Positions 22,780-31,272 are shown, numbered from the stretch's first letter. The stretch: DNA of 44,500 bases from an uncultured Clostridia bacterium (GCA_934256595.1 CAKQOW010000014.1:1-44500); one strand, 5' to 3'. Made by a program: numbers and translations. The notes: generated from the letters alone by a model not told the origin.

Positions 22780-23628
22780 ATGAAAAAAATCGGCGTATTA
22801 GGTACAGGCACAATGGGCGCTGGAATTATCCAGGTATTAGCACAGAACGGTTACGAGGTAGTTTTAAGAGCAAGAAGACAGACTTCAGTAGACAATGGCA
22901 TTGCTACAGTAACTAAGAACCTTGACAAAATGGTTAAAAAAGAAAAGATTACTGAAGATCAGAAAAACGAAATACTCAGCAGAGTACACGGCTCAACTGA
23001 CATCGAAATCGTTAAAGATGCAGACCTGATTATCGAGGCAGCTACAGAGAACATGGAAGCTAAAAAAGCACTGTTCAAGGAACTTGATGAACTTGTAAAG
23101 CCAGAGGCTATTATTGCTACTAATACTTCATCATTATCAATCACAGAAATCGCTGCAGCTACAAACAGACCTGACAAAATTATAGGCATGCATTTCTTCA
23201 ACCCTGTTCCGGCTATGAAATTAGTTGAAATCATCAAGGGACTTGCTACATCAGAAGAAACTAAGAACACAATCTTAGAGCTTACAGCTGCATTAAAGAA
23301 GACTCCTGTAGAAGTTGAAGAAGCTCCGGGATTTGTTGTAAACAGAATTCTTATTCCAATGATTAACGAAGGTATCGGAATTTTAGCAGACGGCGTTGCT
23401 GATGCTGAGGGTATTGACGCTGCTATGAAGCTTGGTGCAAATCACCCAATGGGACCTCTTGAATTAGGTGACTTGGTTGGTCTTGATGTATGCCTTGCTA
23501 TTATGGACGTACTTTACACTGAATACGGTGATCCTAAATACAGAGCTCACCCGCTGCTTAGAAAGATGGTAAGAGCTAACAAGCTTGGCAGAAAAACAGG
23601 CGTTGGTTTCTACGATTACACAAAATAA
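22780..23628 (+). CDS. hbd: 3-hydroxybutyryl-CoA dehydrogenase
   Basis: The 282-residue protein has the NAD-binding start IGVLGTGTMGAGIIQVLAQNGYEVVLR, the catalytic His in IGMHFFNPVPAMKLVEIIKG (with Glu in the VEI segment) and the family C-terminus PMGPLELGDLVGLDVCLAIMDVLY. It reduces acetoacetyl-CoA to 3-hydroxybutyryl-CoA in the butyrate (or butanol) route of Clostridia. It often sits in a crt-bcd-etfBA-hbd cluster, but here it is alone with its own promoter and terminator. The codon choice differs from that of most neighbours: few ATA codons and many ATT/ATC, a sign of strong expression rather than of transfer. AGGAGGAG ends seven bases before the ATG. Confidence 0.95.
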   Translation: MKKIGVLGTGTMGAGIIQVLAQNGYEVVLRARRQTSVDNGIATVTKNLDKMVKKEKITEDQKNEILSRVHGSTDIEIVKDADLIIEAATENMEAKKALFKELDELVKPEAIIATNTSSLSITEIAAATNRPDKIIGMHFFNPVPAMKLVEIIKGLATSEETKNTILELTAALKKTPVEVEEAPGFVVNRILIPMINEGIGILADGVADAEGIDAAMKLGANHPMGPLELGDLVGLDVCLAIMDVLYTEYGDPKYRAHPLLRKMVRANKLGRKTGVGFYDYTK

Positions 23629-23642
23629 GGCAGGTACATATA

Positions 23643-23672
23643 GAGAAGCTTTCTTCGGAGGGCTTCTTTTTT
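23643..23672 (+). terminator. Terminator after hbd with a TTCG loop
   Basis: GAAGCTTTC (23645-23653), loop TTCG, GAGGGCTTC (23658-23666), then six Ts. The UUCG tetraloop makes this a very stable stem. Confidence 0.88.
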
Positions 23673-23733
23673 ATGACCTAACCCCATTTACGAAGTAAAT
23701 GGCCTTTCTGTCCCAAGCTTGCTTGGCTAGACA

Positions 23734-23784
23734 GGCAGTAGACTCTTACAACAGCGCTTATAGAGTCTTTGCATAAGACCTGCC
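23734..23784. ncRNA. Structured motif, copy A
   Basis: GGCAG (23734-23738) pairs with CTGCC (23780-23784). Inside it AGACTCT (23740-23746) pairs with AGAGTCT (23762-23768) around a 15-base loop that begins TACAACAG. An 11-base joint containing CATAAG connects the two right arms. A small GATT/AATC hairpin follows directly. Copy B has the same layout with compensating changes. The orientation of transcription is not known; no matching riboswitch class was recognised. Confidence 0.6.
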
Positions 23785-23868
23785 GTGATTTGTTTATATA
23801 AATCGGGCCAGGGCTTTAAACGGACAGCAACGAACGAAGTGAGTTGAAGTGAAACGTTGCTGGTAGAT

Positions 23869-23919
23869 AGCAGTAGGCTCTTACAACAGTACGCATAGAG
23901 CCTTTTCATAAGTCCTGTT
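23869..23919. ncRNA. Structured motif, copy B
   Basis: AGCAG (23869-23873) pairs with CTGTT (23915-23919), one G-T pair. AGGCTCT (23875-23881) pairs with AGAGCCT (23897-23903) around a 15-base loop again beginning TACAACAG, with an 11-base joint containing CATAAG. It lies exactly 135 bp after copy A. The hairpin that follows is GTTT/AAAC, where copy A has GATT/AATC. Confidence 0.6.
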
Positions 23920-24044
23920 ACAGTTTGTTTTTTGAAACGGATATGCAGTCAGATAAAAAGCGGTAAAAAAGGGCGGAAAAACAGACGCTTTCCACACGAA
24001 ATGTAAAAATAAAGAAGTATTAGTTAAAAAATAGAAAACATCTG

Positions 24045-24073
24045 TTGACATACTATGTTGTTACTGGTAATAT
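24045..24073 (+). promoter_or_regulatory. Promoter of the Rpn-type nuclease gene
   Basis: TTGACA (24045-24050), 17 bases, TAATAT (24068-24073), with TG at 24065-24066 as an extended -10. It is downstream of the structured motifs, so these are not part of this leader. Confidence 0.8.
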
Positions 24074-24157
24074 ATAGTTAATCAGAATAAGGCCATATTC
24101 TTACATTTGTACGCTATTTAGTAAATTATGAAATAAACAAAATAGAAAGGATTTAGT

Positions 24158-25081
24158 ATGGCGGAGATTAATAGAAAATATAAGGACAGTGTGTTTCGTA
24201 TGATTTTCAGCGAAAAGGATAAGCTGATAGAGCTGTACAATGCAATATTTGATACAACCTATACGGAAGATGATAGTGTGGATATAACTACAATAGAGGA
24301 TGTTATATTCAAGACTATGAAAAATGACATATCTTTTGTTATGGACGGTAAATTTGTACTGCTGGTAGAACATCAGTCAAGTATCAACAATAACATGTGT
24401 GTAAGAGACCTGCTATATGTAGCTGAGTTAATCATGCGGATGATTGATCCTAAGGATCTGTATAAGGAGGCGCTGGTAAAAATACCCAATCCGAAATTTG
24501 TGGTACTATACAACGGAGAGCGATATATGCCGCCATCTGATGAACAGAAACTTTCAGACAACTTTTTAAAGGAGGAACCTGAATACTCTTTACAATTAAA
24601 GCTTGACGTATATAATATAAATATAGACGCAGGCAGTGAACTTCTTGAGAAAAGCCCTACTCTGAGACAGTATAGTATGTTTGTCGAAAGGGTCAGAAAA
24701 TACAGCAAAGAAAAGGAGACTCTTAACGAAAGAGATATGGTGGAGATAATGGAGAGCTGTATTAAGGACGGAATACTGCCGGAGTTTCTGAGGAATTATG
24801 GCAGGGAGGCGGTAGGAATGATGTTTAAGGAACTGACACAGGAGGAAGCAAGGGAGATGTCCAGACAGGACGGATATGACCTTGGTATTGAGGAAGGCAT
24901 CGAACAGGGCAGATGCGAGGGCTTTGCTGAGGGTGAAAAAATCGGGGAAGAACGTGGCGAGGCTTCCGGCAGAGCAGAGCGTGAAATTGAGATGGCGAAG
25001 GCCATGAAGGACAGAAGCTATTCGATTGATGAAATATCAGAACTTACAGGCTTGTCGGCAGAGGAAATAGAGCAATTATAG
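24158..25081 (+). CDS. Rpn-family PD-(D/E)XK nuclease (recombination-promoting nuclease / putative transposase)
   Basis: The 307-residue protein matches the Rpn/COG5464 family: KYKDSVFRMIFSEKDKLIELYNAIF at the start, then KNDISFVMDGKFVLLVEHQSSINNNMCVRDLLYVAEL, where the Asp and the ExQ-type pair (EHQ) form the nuclease site, then FVVLYNGERYMP. A glycine/glutamate-rich linker (about 230-275) leads to a C-terminal tail with IDEISELTGLSAEEIEQL, a short helix-turn-helix-like unit. Related proteins nick DNA and raise recombination in E. coli. It is a single gene with a strong promoter and a shared downstream terminator. The second nuclease-like gene at 41178 has the same tail. Confidence 0.88.
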   Translation: MAEINRKYKDSVFRMIFSEKDKLIELYNAIFDTTYTEDDSVDITTIEDVIFKTMKNDISFVMDGKFVLLVEHQSSINNNMCVRDLLYVAELIMRMIDPKDLYKEALVKIPNPKFVVLYNGERYMPPSDEQKLSDNFLKEEPEYSLQLKLDVYNINIDAGSELLEKSPTLRQYSMFVERVRKYSKEKETLNERDMVEIMESCIKDGILPEFLRNYGREAVGMMFKELTQEEAREMSRQDGYDLGIEEGIEQGRCEGFAEGEKIGEERGEASGRAEREIEMAKAMKDRSYSIDEISELTGLSAEEIEQL

Positions 25082-25150
25082 TTAAGACTGTATTTGAGTT
25101 GTAATACTGTTGCTCTCTGGAACTTTAAATATCTGTAGAATTAAATCAAA

Positions 25151-25191
25151 ATTAAAAAGAGGCAGAGCCGAATTATAGGCTTTGCCTCTTT
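25151..25191. terminator. Bidirectional terminator between the Rpn gene and the ABC operon
   Basis: A 14-bp stem runs from 25156-25169 to 25178-25191 (AAAGAGGCAGAGCC with GGCTTTGCCTCTTT, one G-T pair). On the minus strand it is followed by TTAATTTTG. On the plus strand the Ts are in the stem itself. Confidence 0.8.
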
Positions 25192-25196
25192 GATCG

Positions 25197-27236
25197 TTAT
25201 TGTAAAATAACTTTCCTGAAATCCTCAGGAAGTGTTTTCTTTGAGTAGGACATAGAATAATAGTATGTCGTTGAAGATCCCTTTCGCTTCAGATCGAGGG
25301 ACAGTTCATAGTATGCGCCTGCCTCCTCGGCTACGCAGGGGTAAAGCTCCCGAATTTCTTTAAGCGTTTTTCCTTTTAACATCTTTGAAATATCAAGGGT
25401 GCTGTCATTGGAATTGTTAAACAGAGATGCGCTTTTTACAGTATATTCTGAGGGGTCAATCTCTGAATAATAGCTGTGCTTTTTAAGCCAGCGTATTGTG
25501 TTTGTATCACTGTCAAGCACAGGAATTCTGTTACAGCCGACATAATCTCCGTCTTTGTCAGAACCAGACAGAGAAATCTCTATCGCTCCGAGAGCATTGT
25601 TTGCATCAAGCTCCTCTTCAAAGGTTCTGTCCTTAAAATCTTTTTCAATAGCGGCAATCAGTCCGTCAATTTCTGCAGTTTTTATCTCTGCTGAGTAATA
25701 CTCGTCGGATGTATATGACACCAGCGATACTGAAACATTGCTCAAATCCTTGAGGAAATCATTGTTATACAGCGAGTATATATCCTTGTATTCGTCAGAC
25801 TCGTAGATTGCTTTGATTGCCCTGCTGTTTTTTATGAAGTCAAAAGATGCATCATAGCTTCTCTTTAAGGTATGGCCGTTTTTGAGCGTGTAGCTGCAGC
25901 TTTTTTCCGAATCCTCAAGGAAAGAATCCAGACTTCCGGAGATTACTGCGCCGGATTTCCGCAGGAGAAACTCCCTGTGGAGATTTCTGATATTCTCTAT
26001 GTTCTCCTTTGAAGTAAATCCAGCGCGGTTTGCTTCCCGGTCAGTCTGTATATACCGGGAAAGTATATCGGTTGATGCCGATTTGATGTCCGCTTCTCTT
26101 GGTATTCTGTTCTCATAACCTGTGACATCAAAGGCAAATATGCTTATAAATACCGCTATTATTACCGCATATACACCAAAGGCTTTGAACGTGTTTCTGT
26201 TAAAAACTCTTGTTGTCTTGAGCGCCAGCATACGGCTCAGTATATAAAATACAGCGGTGCCTGCGATAAACCATATGAAAAATCTGCTTTCCTCGCCTGC
26301 GAACAGACCGATAAGCGTTGCCGCAAAGAAAGTTATGAGACCGCATACCACAGGCACCATAAATCTGAATGCAAGCGGTTCTGCCGCATTTTCAAGCTTT
26401 CTCTGTCTGTAGAGGAAATATCCTGCGGCGACAATTACAGCCGCTATGAGAATATATACAATTACAGGCAGAATATTTATACTGTCCGAATTCGGAAAGG
26501 CTCTGGTCCTCATAGAAGATATGCTAAGTACAGGCGTGGACAGTTTGATTGTGTGGCGCATTGCCGATGATGTCGAAAACCCGTAAAGGAAAAGCTGCGC
26601 ATATTCACAGACAAAGGCAAGCAGCGCGGGAGCCAGAACATTAAGACCGACGGCACCGATTGTGTGCATTACGGAAGTTCCGCAGAGCATACCCGCAAAT
26701 ACAGATATCACATACACAAACAGCATAATCAGGAGCAGAAGAAGCATTGTGACAAGAACGGCCTTTACCGTAAACATATCTCTGCCTCTTACAGCATCTC
26801 CGGCGGAGCTGTAGTACATATTCTCGTCGTAGTATACAGGCTTTGACAGTATCATAAGTATTATGCTGTTTACTACAACAGGTACGGCTGCAAGAATGTA
26901 TCCGGAAATCAGATGCCCTATGTACAGCTGACCTCTGGTTACAGGCAGACTGTGGCATACAGCAGCGGCGTTTACAAGATGCATATATCTGAAAACCACA
27001 ACAGCTGCAAGCATTGTAAATATGTAGACCGGGCCTGTCATAAACACGTTGGACATATCCAGAGTTGACTGTATGTACATTGCTATGGACTGAAGATTCG
27101 AGTAATTTATAATTACTGCTGCGGTGGTGGCAAGAAAAAGCACCAGAAATTCAGCCAGTGATAAAACCCAGAATCTCCTGAAATCATTCAGTATTATTGT
27201 TCTGATTGGCTTAGAGCAGGATGCTGCTGTATTCAT
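25197..27236 (-). CDS. ABC transporter permease (ABC-2/YtrC-D-like) of the GntR operon
   Basis: The 679-residue protein has an N-terminal membrane part with about six helices (30-300), two more at about 305-365 and one at about 375-395, then a long outside domain of about 270 residues ending in SMSYSKKTLPEDFRKV. This is a large-permease layout like those of bacitracin or lantibiotic-type exporters. I placed the start at ATG 27236 (GGGAGG at 27245-27250); an upstream 13-residue extension is rejected. It overlaps the ATPase gene by 26 bases. With the ATPase and GntR regulator it forms a YtrABC-like unit, which in Bacillus responds to cell-wall-active antibiotics. The exported or sensed compound is unknown. 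Confidence 0.82.
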   Translation of the reverse strand: MNTAASCSKPIRTIILNDFRRFWVLSLAEFLVLFLATTAAVIINYSNLQSIAMYIQSTLDMSNVFMTGPVYIFTMLAAVVVFRYMHLVNAAAVCHSLPVTRGQLYIGHLISGYILAAVPVVVNSIILMILSKPVYYDENMYYSSAGDAVRGRDMFTVKAVLVTMLLLLLIMLFVYVISVFAGMLCGTSVMHTIGAVGLNVLAPALLAFVCEYAQLFLYGFSTSSAMRHTIKLSTPVLSISSMRTRAFPNSDSINILPVIVYILIAAVIVAAGYFLYRQRKLENAAEPLAFRFMVPVVCGLITFFAATLIGLFAGEESRFFIWFIAGTAVFYILSRMLALKTTRVFNRNTFKAFGVYAVIIAVFISIFAFDVTGYENRIPREADIKSASTDILSRYIQTDREANRAGFTSKENIENIRNLHREFLLRKSGAVISGSLDSFLEDSEKSCSYTLKNGHTLKRSYDASFDFIKNSRAIKAIYESDEYKDIYSLYNNDFLKDLSNVSVSLVSYTSDEYYSAEIKTAEIDGLIAAIEKDFKDRTFEEELDANNALGAIEISLSGSDKDGDYVGCNRIPVLDSDTNTIRWLKKHSYYSEIDPSEYTVKSASLFNNSNDSTLDISKMLKGKTLKEIRELYPCVAEEAGAYYELSLDLKRKGSSTTYYYSMSYSKKTLPEDFRKVILQ

Positions 27237-28116
27237 TCTTTTCACCTCCCAGTTCATAAATGAAAATCTCTTCAAGTGTAAGCGGAAGCATATCCAGGAT
27301 CAGCGGACTGTATGGGTTGAGCGCGTCTTCTATTTCCTCTGCGCTGTTTCTGACAATCAGCATATCTACGCTGCCGCTGGTGTTTCGGCTGAGAATGTTA
27401 AGTGCGCTGTAAACGTCCAGCTGCGGCTTTGCAAAGGCAACCTGTACTTTGTGTATATTCGATTTGAGATCGTCAAGCTCTCTTTCAAGCACCAGTTCTC
27501 CTGCCGAGAGTATTCCCACCGTATCGCAGATGCCCTCTATCTCCTTGAGATTGTGTGATGATATCAGGACTGTCATTTCTCTTTCAGCAACATCATTTAC
27601 TATGATATCCCATACTGTTCTTCTTACTATAGGATCAAGTCCGTCAACAGGCTCATCGAGAATAAGGGCATCGGGCATTGCCGATATGGCAAGTGTGAAA
27701 GCCGCCTGTTTCTGCATACCCTTTGAAAACCTTATTATCTTTTTGCTGCGGTCCAGACCGAAAGCGTTTACGAGAGCATCAAATCTCTGACCGTTCCAGC
27801 TCTGATACATGCCGGCATACAGCCTGCGCATATCGTTAAGATTGTAGTTTCCGAAGAAGAACAGATCATCGGGAACAAAGCATATGCGCTGTTTTGCGGC
27901 GGTATTTTCATAAATTGCTCTGCCGTCTAAAGTGATGCTGCCCGAATCAGGCCTTATAATTCCTGTAATGTGCTTTAAAATTGTGGTTTTGCCGCTGCCG
28001 TTGGTGCCGACAAGACCATATATAGAACCCCTTCTGATGCACATTGAAACACTTTTGAGCGCATGAACATTTTCAAAATGCTTATCGACCTTTGAAACTT
28101 TAATCAAGATGCTCAC
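27211..28116 (-). CDS. ABC transporter ATP-binding protein (YtrB-like)
   Basis: The 301-residue ATPase has Walker A GTNGSGKT (about 36-43), a variant signature FSKGMQKQ instead of LSGGQ, Walker B ALILDEPVDGLDP and the switch His in SSHNLKEI. The shortened, charged signature is typical of YtrB-type ATPases. A C-terminal extension of about 85 residues follows the core. The start is GTG 28116, which overlaps the GntR gene by 17 bases, with AAAGG just before. It powers the permease encoded next. Confidence 0.92.
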   Translation of the reverse strand: MSILIKVSKVDKHFENVHALKSVSMCIRRGSIYGLVGTNGSGKTTILKHITGIIRPDSGSITLDGRAIYENTAAKQRICFVPDDLFFFGNYNLNDMRRLYAGMYQSWNGQRFDALVNAFGLDRSKKIIRFSKGMQKQAAFTLAISAMPDALILDEPVDGLDPIVRRTVWDIIVNDVAEREMTVLISSHNLKEIEGICDTVGILSAGELVLERELDDLKSNIHKVQVAFAKPQLDVYSALNILSRNTSGSVDMLIVRNSAEEIEDALNPYSPLILDMLPLTLEEIFIYELGGEKNEYSSILL

Positions 28117-28486
28117 CCCTTTCCTTTATAATTTCGCCTACAGCTCTGAGTATATCCTCATCTGTAAGCCCGATATAGTAAAGCTCCTCTATATAGAATC
28201 TGATATGCTCTATAATGTCCTTGTATTTCTGCATATCCAGTACATTTGTGTCGATTTCGGATACAAATGTTCCAAGCCCTGCGGAAGTATAGATGTACCC
28301 CTGCCGTTCAAGCTCCTTGTATGCCTTCTGTACAGTGTTCGGGTTTATCAGAAGCTGCTTTGAAAGCTCGCGCACAGAGGGGAGCTTGCTCTGAGGCGGC
28401 AGGACATTTCTGATGATAAGCTCTTTGATGTTGTCTATAACCTGTTCGTAAATGGATTTACGACTCTTTGAATCTATCTGAAACAT
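28100..28486 (-). CDS. GntR-family regulator, YtrA subfamily
   Basis: The 128-residue protein has a winged helix at about 10-75 (SIYEQVIDNIKELIIRNVLPPQSKLPSVRELSKQLLINPNTVQKAYKELERQGYIYTSAGLGTFVSE) and a short C-terminal helical part, the YtrA type that lacks a large ligand domain. ATG 28486 follows GGAGG at 28492-28496; the 15-residue upstream extension is rejected. It heads the ATPase-permease operon. In B. subtilis YtrA binds an AGTGTA-N13-TACACT repeat. That exact site occurs before the second ABC operon (32186-32210) and a half-site before this one (28512-28536), so this protein probably represses both. Confidence 0.9.
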   Translation of the reverse strand: MFQIDSKSRKSIYEQVIDNIKELIIRNVLPPQSKLPSVRELSKQLLINPNTVQKAYKELERQGYIYTSAGLGTFVSEIDTNVLDMQKYKDIIEHIRFYIEELYYIGLTDEDILRAVGEIIKERGEHLD

Positions 28487-28511
28487 TTCAGCCTCCTTTC
28501 TTTGTGTTTTG

Positions 28512-28541
28512 AGTGTATTATAACATATCATTGTCTGTCAG
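28512..28541 (-). promoter_or_regulatory. Promoter and half-operator of the GntR-ABC operon
   Basis: On the minus strand TGTTATAAT (28517-28525) is an extended -10. It overlaps AGTGTA (plus strand 28512-28517), the left half of a YtrA-type site; the other half at 28531-28536 is degenerate. The layout (CTGACA, then the -10 at fixed distance, then ACACTCAA) is the same as at 32186-32215. The -10 lies across the stop codon of the preceding gene. Confidence 0.65.
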
Positions 28542-29216
28542 ATTTTTTCTGATAGAATTATAAACTTTAAAAGTTTCCCTGTCGGAAATAAAAACATCTT
28601 CGTTTTTAATATCGTTATAATCATATACGCCGGCTTCTATTTTCTCATCGTCATACAGCCTGAAGCCCGCACTTTTACAGCTGTATTTGCTCAGCACAAT
28701 GGTTGACATGCAGTAAACGGTTTTTTGCCCGCTGTAATTTGAGTCCTTGAGAGGTAGCAGGAAAAGAATATATTCTTCTCCGTCATTCATCAGATTATAT
28801 CCGTCATCTGATACAATTTTATCCTCACTGCTCAGGTCAAACGGTTCGAATATATCAATAATATCGCCTTTGCATAGCGCAGCGCCTTTGTAGACCTCAT
28901 CAACTACGACCTCTGATAAAACACATTGATAATATATCTGCCGTTTGAGGCCTGCCTCTGTATGAGCCTTTATAATGACAGGGGAAACTCTGTCCAGATC
29001 CTCATAGTTTTTTATATCGTTGTAATCTGCAAACACATCATTCTTTGTGCTGTAAGGGTAGGGGTTGCTTACAAATTTCAGCTCTGTATTTTCCAGATAT
29101 CTGCGCATATCGGTATCGTCTGCAAAGCTTTTTTTGACATCACAGCCCTTAACCAGCAGGCCTGCAAAACAAATGATTAAAACTGCTGTAATGCACAGAA
29201 ATTTTTTATTCTTCAT
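28518..29216 (-). CDS. Membrane-anchored or secreted protein of unknown function in the second ABC operon
   Basis: The 232-residue protein starts with a signal-like helix (MKNKKFLCITAVLIICFAGLLVKGC). The Cys could be lipidated but the lysine two residues before it is atypical. The mature part contains VVDEVYKGAALCKGDIIDIFEPF and DGEEYILFLLPLKDS, a pattern of beta-rich secreted proteins of Firmicutes without a known enzyme activity. ATG 29216 follows GGGGAGA; an upstream six-residue extension is rejected. It overlaps the ATPase gene by 11 bases and is the last gene of the operon. It may be an immunity or accessory lipoprotein for the transporter; this is inference. Confidence 0.7.
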   Translation of the reverse strand: MKNKKFLCITAVLIICFAGLLVKGCDVKKSFADDTDMRRYLENTELKFVSNPYPYSTKNDVFADYNDIKNYEDLDRVSPVIIKAHTEAGLKRQIYYQCVLSEVVVDEVYKGAALCKGDIIDIFEPFDLSSEDKIVSDDGYNLMNDGEEYILFLLPLKDSNYSGQKTVYCMSTIVLSKYSCKSAGFRLYDDEKIEAGVYDYNDIKNEDVFISDRETFKVYNSIRKNLTDNDML

Positions 29217-29841
29217 AAGAAATCTCCCCGTCAATCATTTCATATCTGATATCACAAATATCAAGATCTGCTTCGACGTGACTTGCAACAACCACGATTG
29301 CGCCTCGCGCAGCTTCTTCTGCTATTATACTTCGTATGTTTTCTGTACTTTTTTTATCAAGCGCGTTTGTCGGTTCATCTAAAAGAATAATATCAGGGCT
29401 TTCCATTATTGCCTGTGCAATCCCAAGCTTCTGTTTCATTCCAAGTGAATATTTTTTTACAGTTCTTTTGTCACTTGGGTCCAGCCCAACTCTTTCTAAT
29501 GTATTCCTTATAGCATCATTATTAATTTTCTTTTTTATTGAGGCTAGCATTTTAAGGTTTTCAAAGCCTGTATATCCGTCCCAGAACTCAGGGTTTTCTA
29601 TAACAACGCCGATACTTTCAGGAAAATCCGAGTCTTTGTGAAGCTGCTTTCCGTTTATTACTATACTTCCGCTGTCAATATGGATAAGGCCTGCAATCGC
29701 TCTTAAAAGCATAGTTTTGCCTGAGCCGTTGCTGCCGTACAGTCCGTAGATTTTACCGCCGTGAAGCTTCAAATCAATTCCCCGCAGAATATCCGCGCCT
29801 TTAATTGTTTTGTTTACTCCCGATAATATTACTTCATTCAT
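29206..29841 (-). CDS. ABC transporter ATP-binding protein of the second operon
   Basis: The 211-residue ATPase is a compact core with Walker A GSNGSGKT (about 37-44), signature YSLGMKQKL, Walker B DIILLDEPTNALD and the switch His in ASHVEAD. It resembles the small lantibiotic/bacitracin-type ATPases (BcrA/YtrE group). I chose ATG 29841, since GGAGGG at 29849-29854 is seven bases away. ATG 29856 would overlap that site. It should drive the three small permeases encoded just upstream. Confidence 0.92.
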   Translation of the reverse strand: MNEVILSGVNKTIKGADILRGIDLKLHGGKIYGLYGSNGSGKTMLLRAIAGLIHIDSGSIVINGKQLHKDSDFPESIGVVIENPEFWDGYTGFENLKMLASIKKKINNDAIRNTLERVGLDPSDKRTVKKYSLGMKQKLGIAQAIMESPDIILLDEPTNALDKKSTENIRSIIAEEAARGAIVVVASHVEADLDICDIRYEMIDGEISYEE

Positions 29842-29861
29842 ACACATACCCTCCATATCAA

Positions 29862-30593
29862 TCAGACAAAATCTTTTTTCCTCATCATATAAAGTGTTAT
29901 TTCAAATATTGCTGCTATCAAAACCGGTAAATATATCAGACCTGCTTTTGTATCTGATGCTGTGGCGGTGTTCAGGTCAAACATCACTGCGGACAAAGGC
30001 AGCAGCTTATATACAGATACAGCAATCAGACCGTCATATATGCTTTTTATTATATAAATTTCTATAAGCTGTACTATAATTACTGCTGCAGCGCAGTAAT
30101 ACGGCTTTATAAATATCGACATAAGATTTAATACAAGCGCTACTGCATACATATGTACCAGATAGACTGCCATATTGATAAGTGCTCTGACTGAAAGTGC
30201 TGCAAACTGATTGAAAATCCCGTACAGTATATAAAGTGAGCAGTAAAAAACAATGCAGATTGCTGCAGTATATATCATAAGCTCAATACAGCGATAAAGC
30301 AGCAGTTTTCTTGTTTTGCCACTCCTTGTTATAACCAGGGAGATGTTTGAAATCAGTTCCCTTTCGATGTAATTACCAAGACATACAATTATCGCAAATT
30401 CCGGCAGAAACCACAGCAGGAAAGAGCCTGCAAGTTTGTCATATCCGGAGAAATTGATAAATCCATAGGTCTTATCAAACATTTCCTCAAAGCTGTCTGT
30501 GTAATAAAGCTGTCCTGTATATTTGATTATCCCTATAACAGCAGCTATAAGAATATATCTGCATATACGGCTTCTATCTATACTGATTTTCAT
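29862..30593 (-). CDS. Small ABC-2-type permease (third of three)
   Basis: The 243-residue protein has six predicted membrane helices, with a short N-terminal basic segment before the first (ICRYILIAAVIGIIKYTG). Sequence conservation is low, but size, topology and position between other permease genes and an ATPase gene mark it as a membrane subunit. It overlaps the preceding gene by 20 bases and is 20 bases before the ATPase gene. The ribosome site is weak (AGAAGA), so translation may depend on coupling. Confidence 0.75.
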   Translation of the reverse strand: MKISIDRSRICRYILIAAVIGIIKYTGQLYYTDSFEEMFDKTYGFINFSGYDKLAGSFLLWFLPEFAIIVCLGNYIERELISNISLVITRSGKTRKLLLYRCIELMIYTAAICIVFYCSLYILYGIFNQFAALSVRALINMAVYLVHMYAVALVLNLMSIFIKPYYCAAAVIIVQLIEIYIIKSIYDGLIAVSVYKLLPLSAVMFDLNTATASDTKAGLIYLPVLIAAIFEITLYMMRKKDFV

Positions 30594-31272
30594 ATCTTCT
30601 GCCCTGCTTTATATATTCTTTTTTTCTGATAAAAATATAGCTTGTTAAAACGCCTGCAGCTGATACTGCCGCATAAATGAGCAGCCTTTTAATAACAATA
30701 AAAACATCGTCATACTCTATAAACCGGTACATTGTTTCCATCATATTCACATCTTCAAATATGCTGCCCCAGAAGCCTCTGAATACCTGATGAGAGGTTG
30801 ACAGGGCTGCAGCAAATACAAGAAGAAATGATAGTACCGGTATATCGGTTGCAATACTCAGCGTCATATATAACGTGCCTATGGCAAGCCAGCATATGCT
30901 CTGGTTTACCAGACCTGCAAGAAGCAGTGCTGCGTAGTCTGCAAATTCGCCGTATGTAAATGACATTAACAGCATAATCGCGAAGAATACCATTGAGTAT
31001 GTAACCGCAGTTTTAACGATACGCTTCCACGTAAGCATGACAATATTAAAACGCCCTGATGTTCTGACTGCTGCAAATATGCTGCATGCAATATCCGTTT
31101 CAGATGAAATGATAAGCAGGAATACAGGGACATAAACCGGTGAAAACCGCACCTGATTATACACCTCATAATAATAGTAGGTGTAATCATAATCGGCATA
31201 TATAACTCTGAGCGCTGCCAGAATTAATATTATTAAAAAATAAAGACCGGCTTTAATCCTATGGCTTATCAT
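30574..31272 (-). CDS. Small ABC-2-type permease (second of three)
   Basis: The 232-residue protein has six predicted membrane helices. I placed the start at ATG 31272, which forms an ATGA overlap with the stop of the preceding gene and is preceded by AGGAGA. The TTG at 31281 is rejected. Topology is like that of its two neighbours, though the sequences have diverged. A heteromeric membrane domain of three small permeases is unusual; two are typical of Ytr-type systems. Confidence 0.75.
   Translation of the reverse strand: MISHRIKAGLYFLIILILAALRVIYADYDYTYYYYEVYNQVRFSPVYVPVFLLIISSETDIACSIFAAVRTSGRFNIVMLTWKRIVKTAVTYSMVFFAIMLLMSFTYGEFADYAALLLAGLVNQSICWLAIGTLYMTLSIATDIPVLSFLLVFAAALSTSHQVFRGFWGSIFEDVNMMETMYRFIEYDDVFIVIKRLLIYAAVSAAGVLTSYIFIRKKEYIKQGRRYENQYR

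Larger units (their letters stand above)
23673..24044. other. Gene-free 0.4-kb stretch with several hairpins
   Basis: No reading frame with a ribosome site was found here. It holds a perfect CCATTTAC-GAA-GTAAATGG hairpin (23684-23702); a stem CTGTC/GACAG enclosing CCAAGC/GCTTGG (about 23708-23734); a second long stem CAGCAACG/CGTTGCTG (about 23825-23862); and the two 51-nt motif copies described separately. From about 23950 to 24044 it is AT-rich with no clear structure, leading into the promoter at 24045. Confidence 0.7.

Noticed and set aside
23673..23930. Recent insertion sequence or tRNA genes in the gene-free stretch
   Set aside because: No transposase fragment, terminal repeats or cloverleaf with CCA-end could be traced; the hairpins are better described as a structured motif.
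24045..24157. Riboswitch control of the Rpn gene by the structured motifs
   Set aside because: A strong promoter at 24045-24073 starts transcription after both motif copies, so they are not in its leader.
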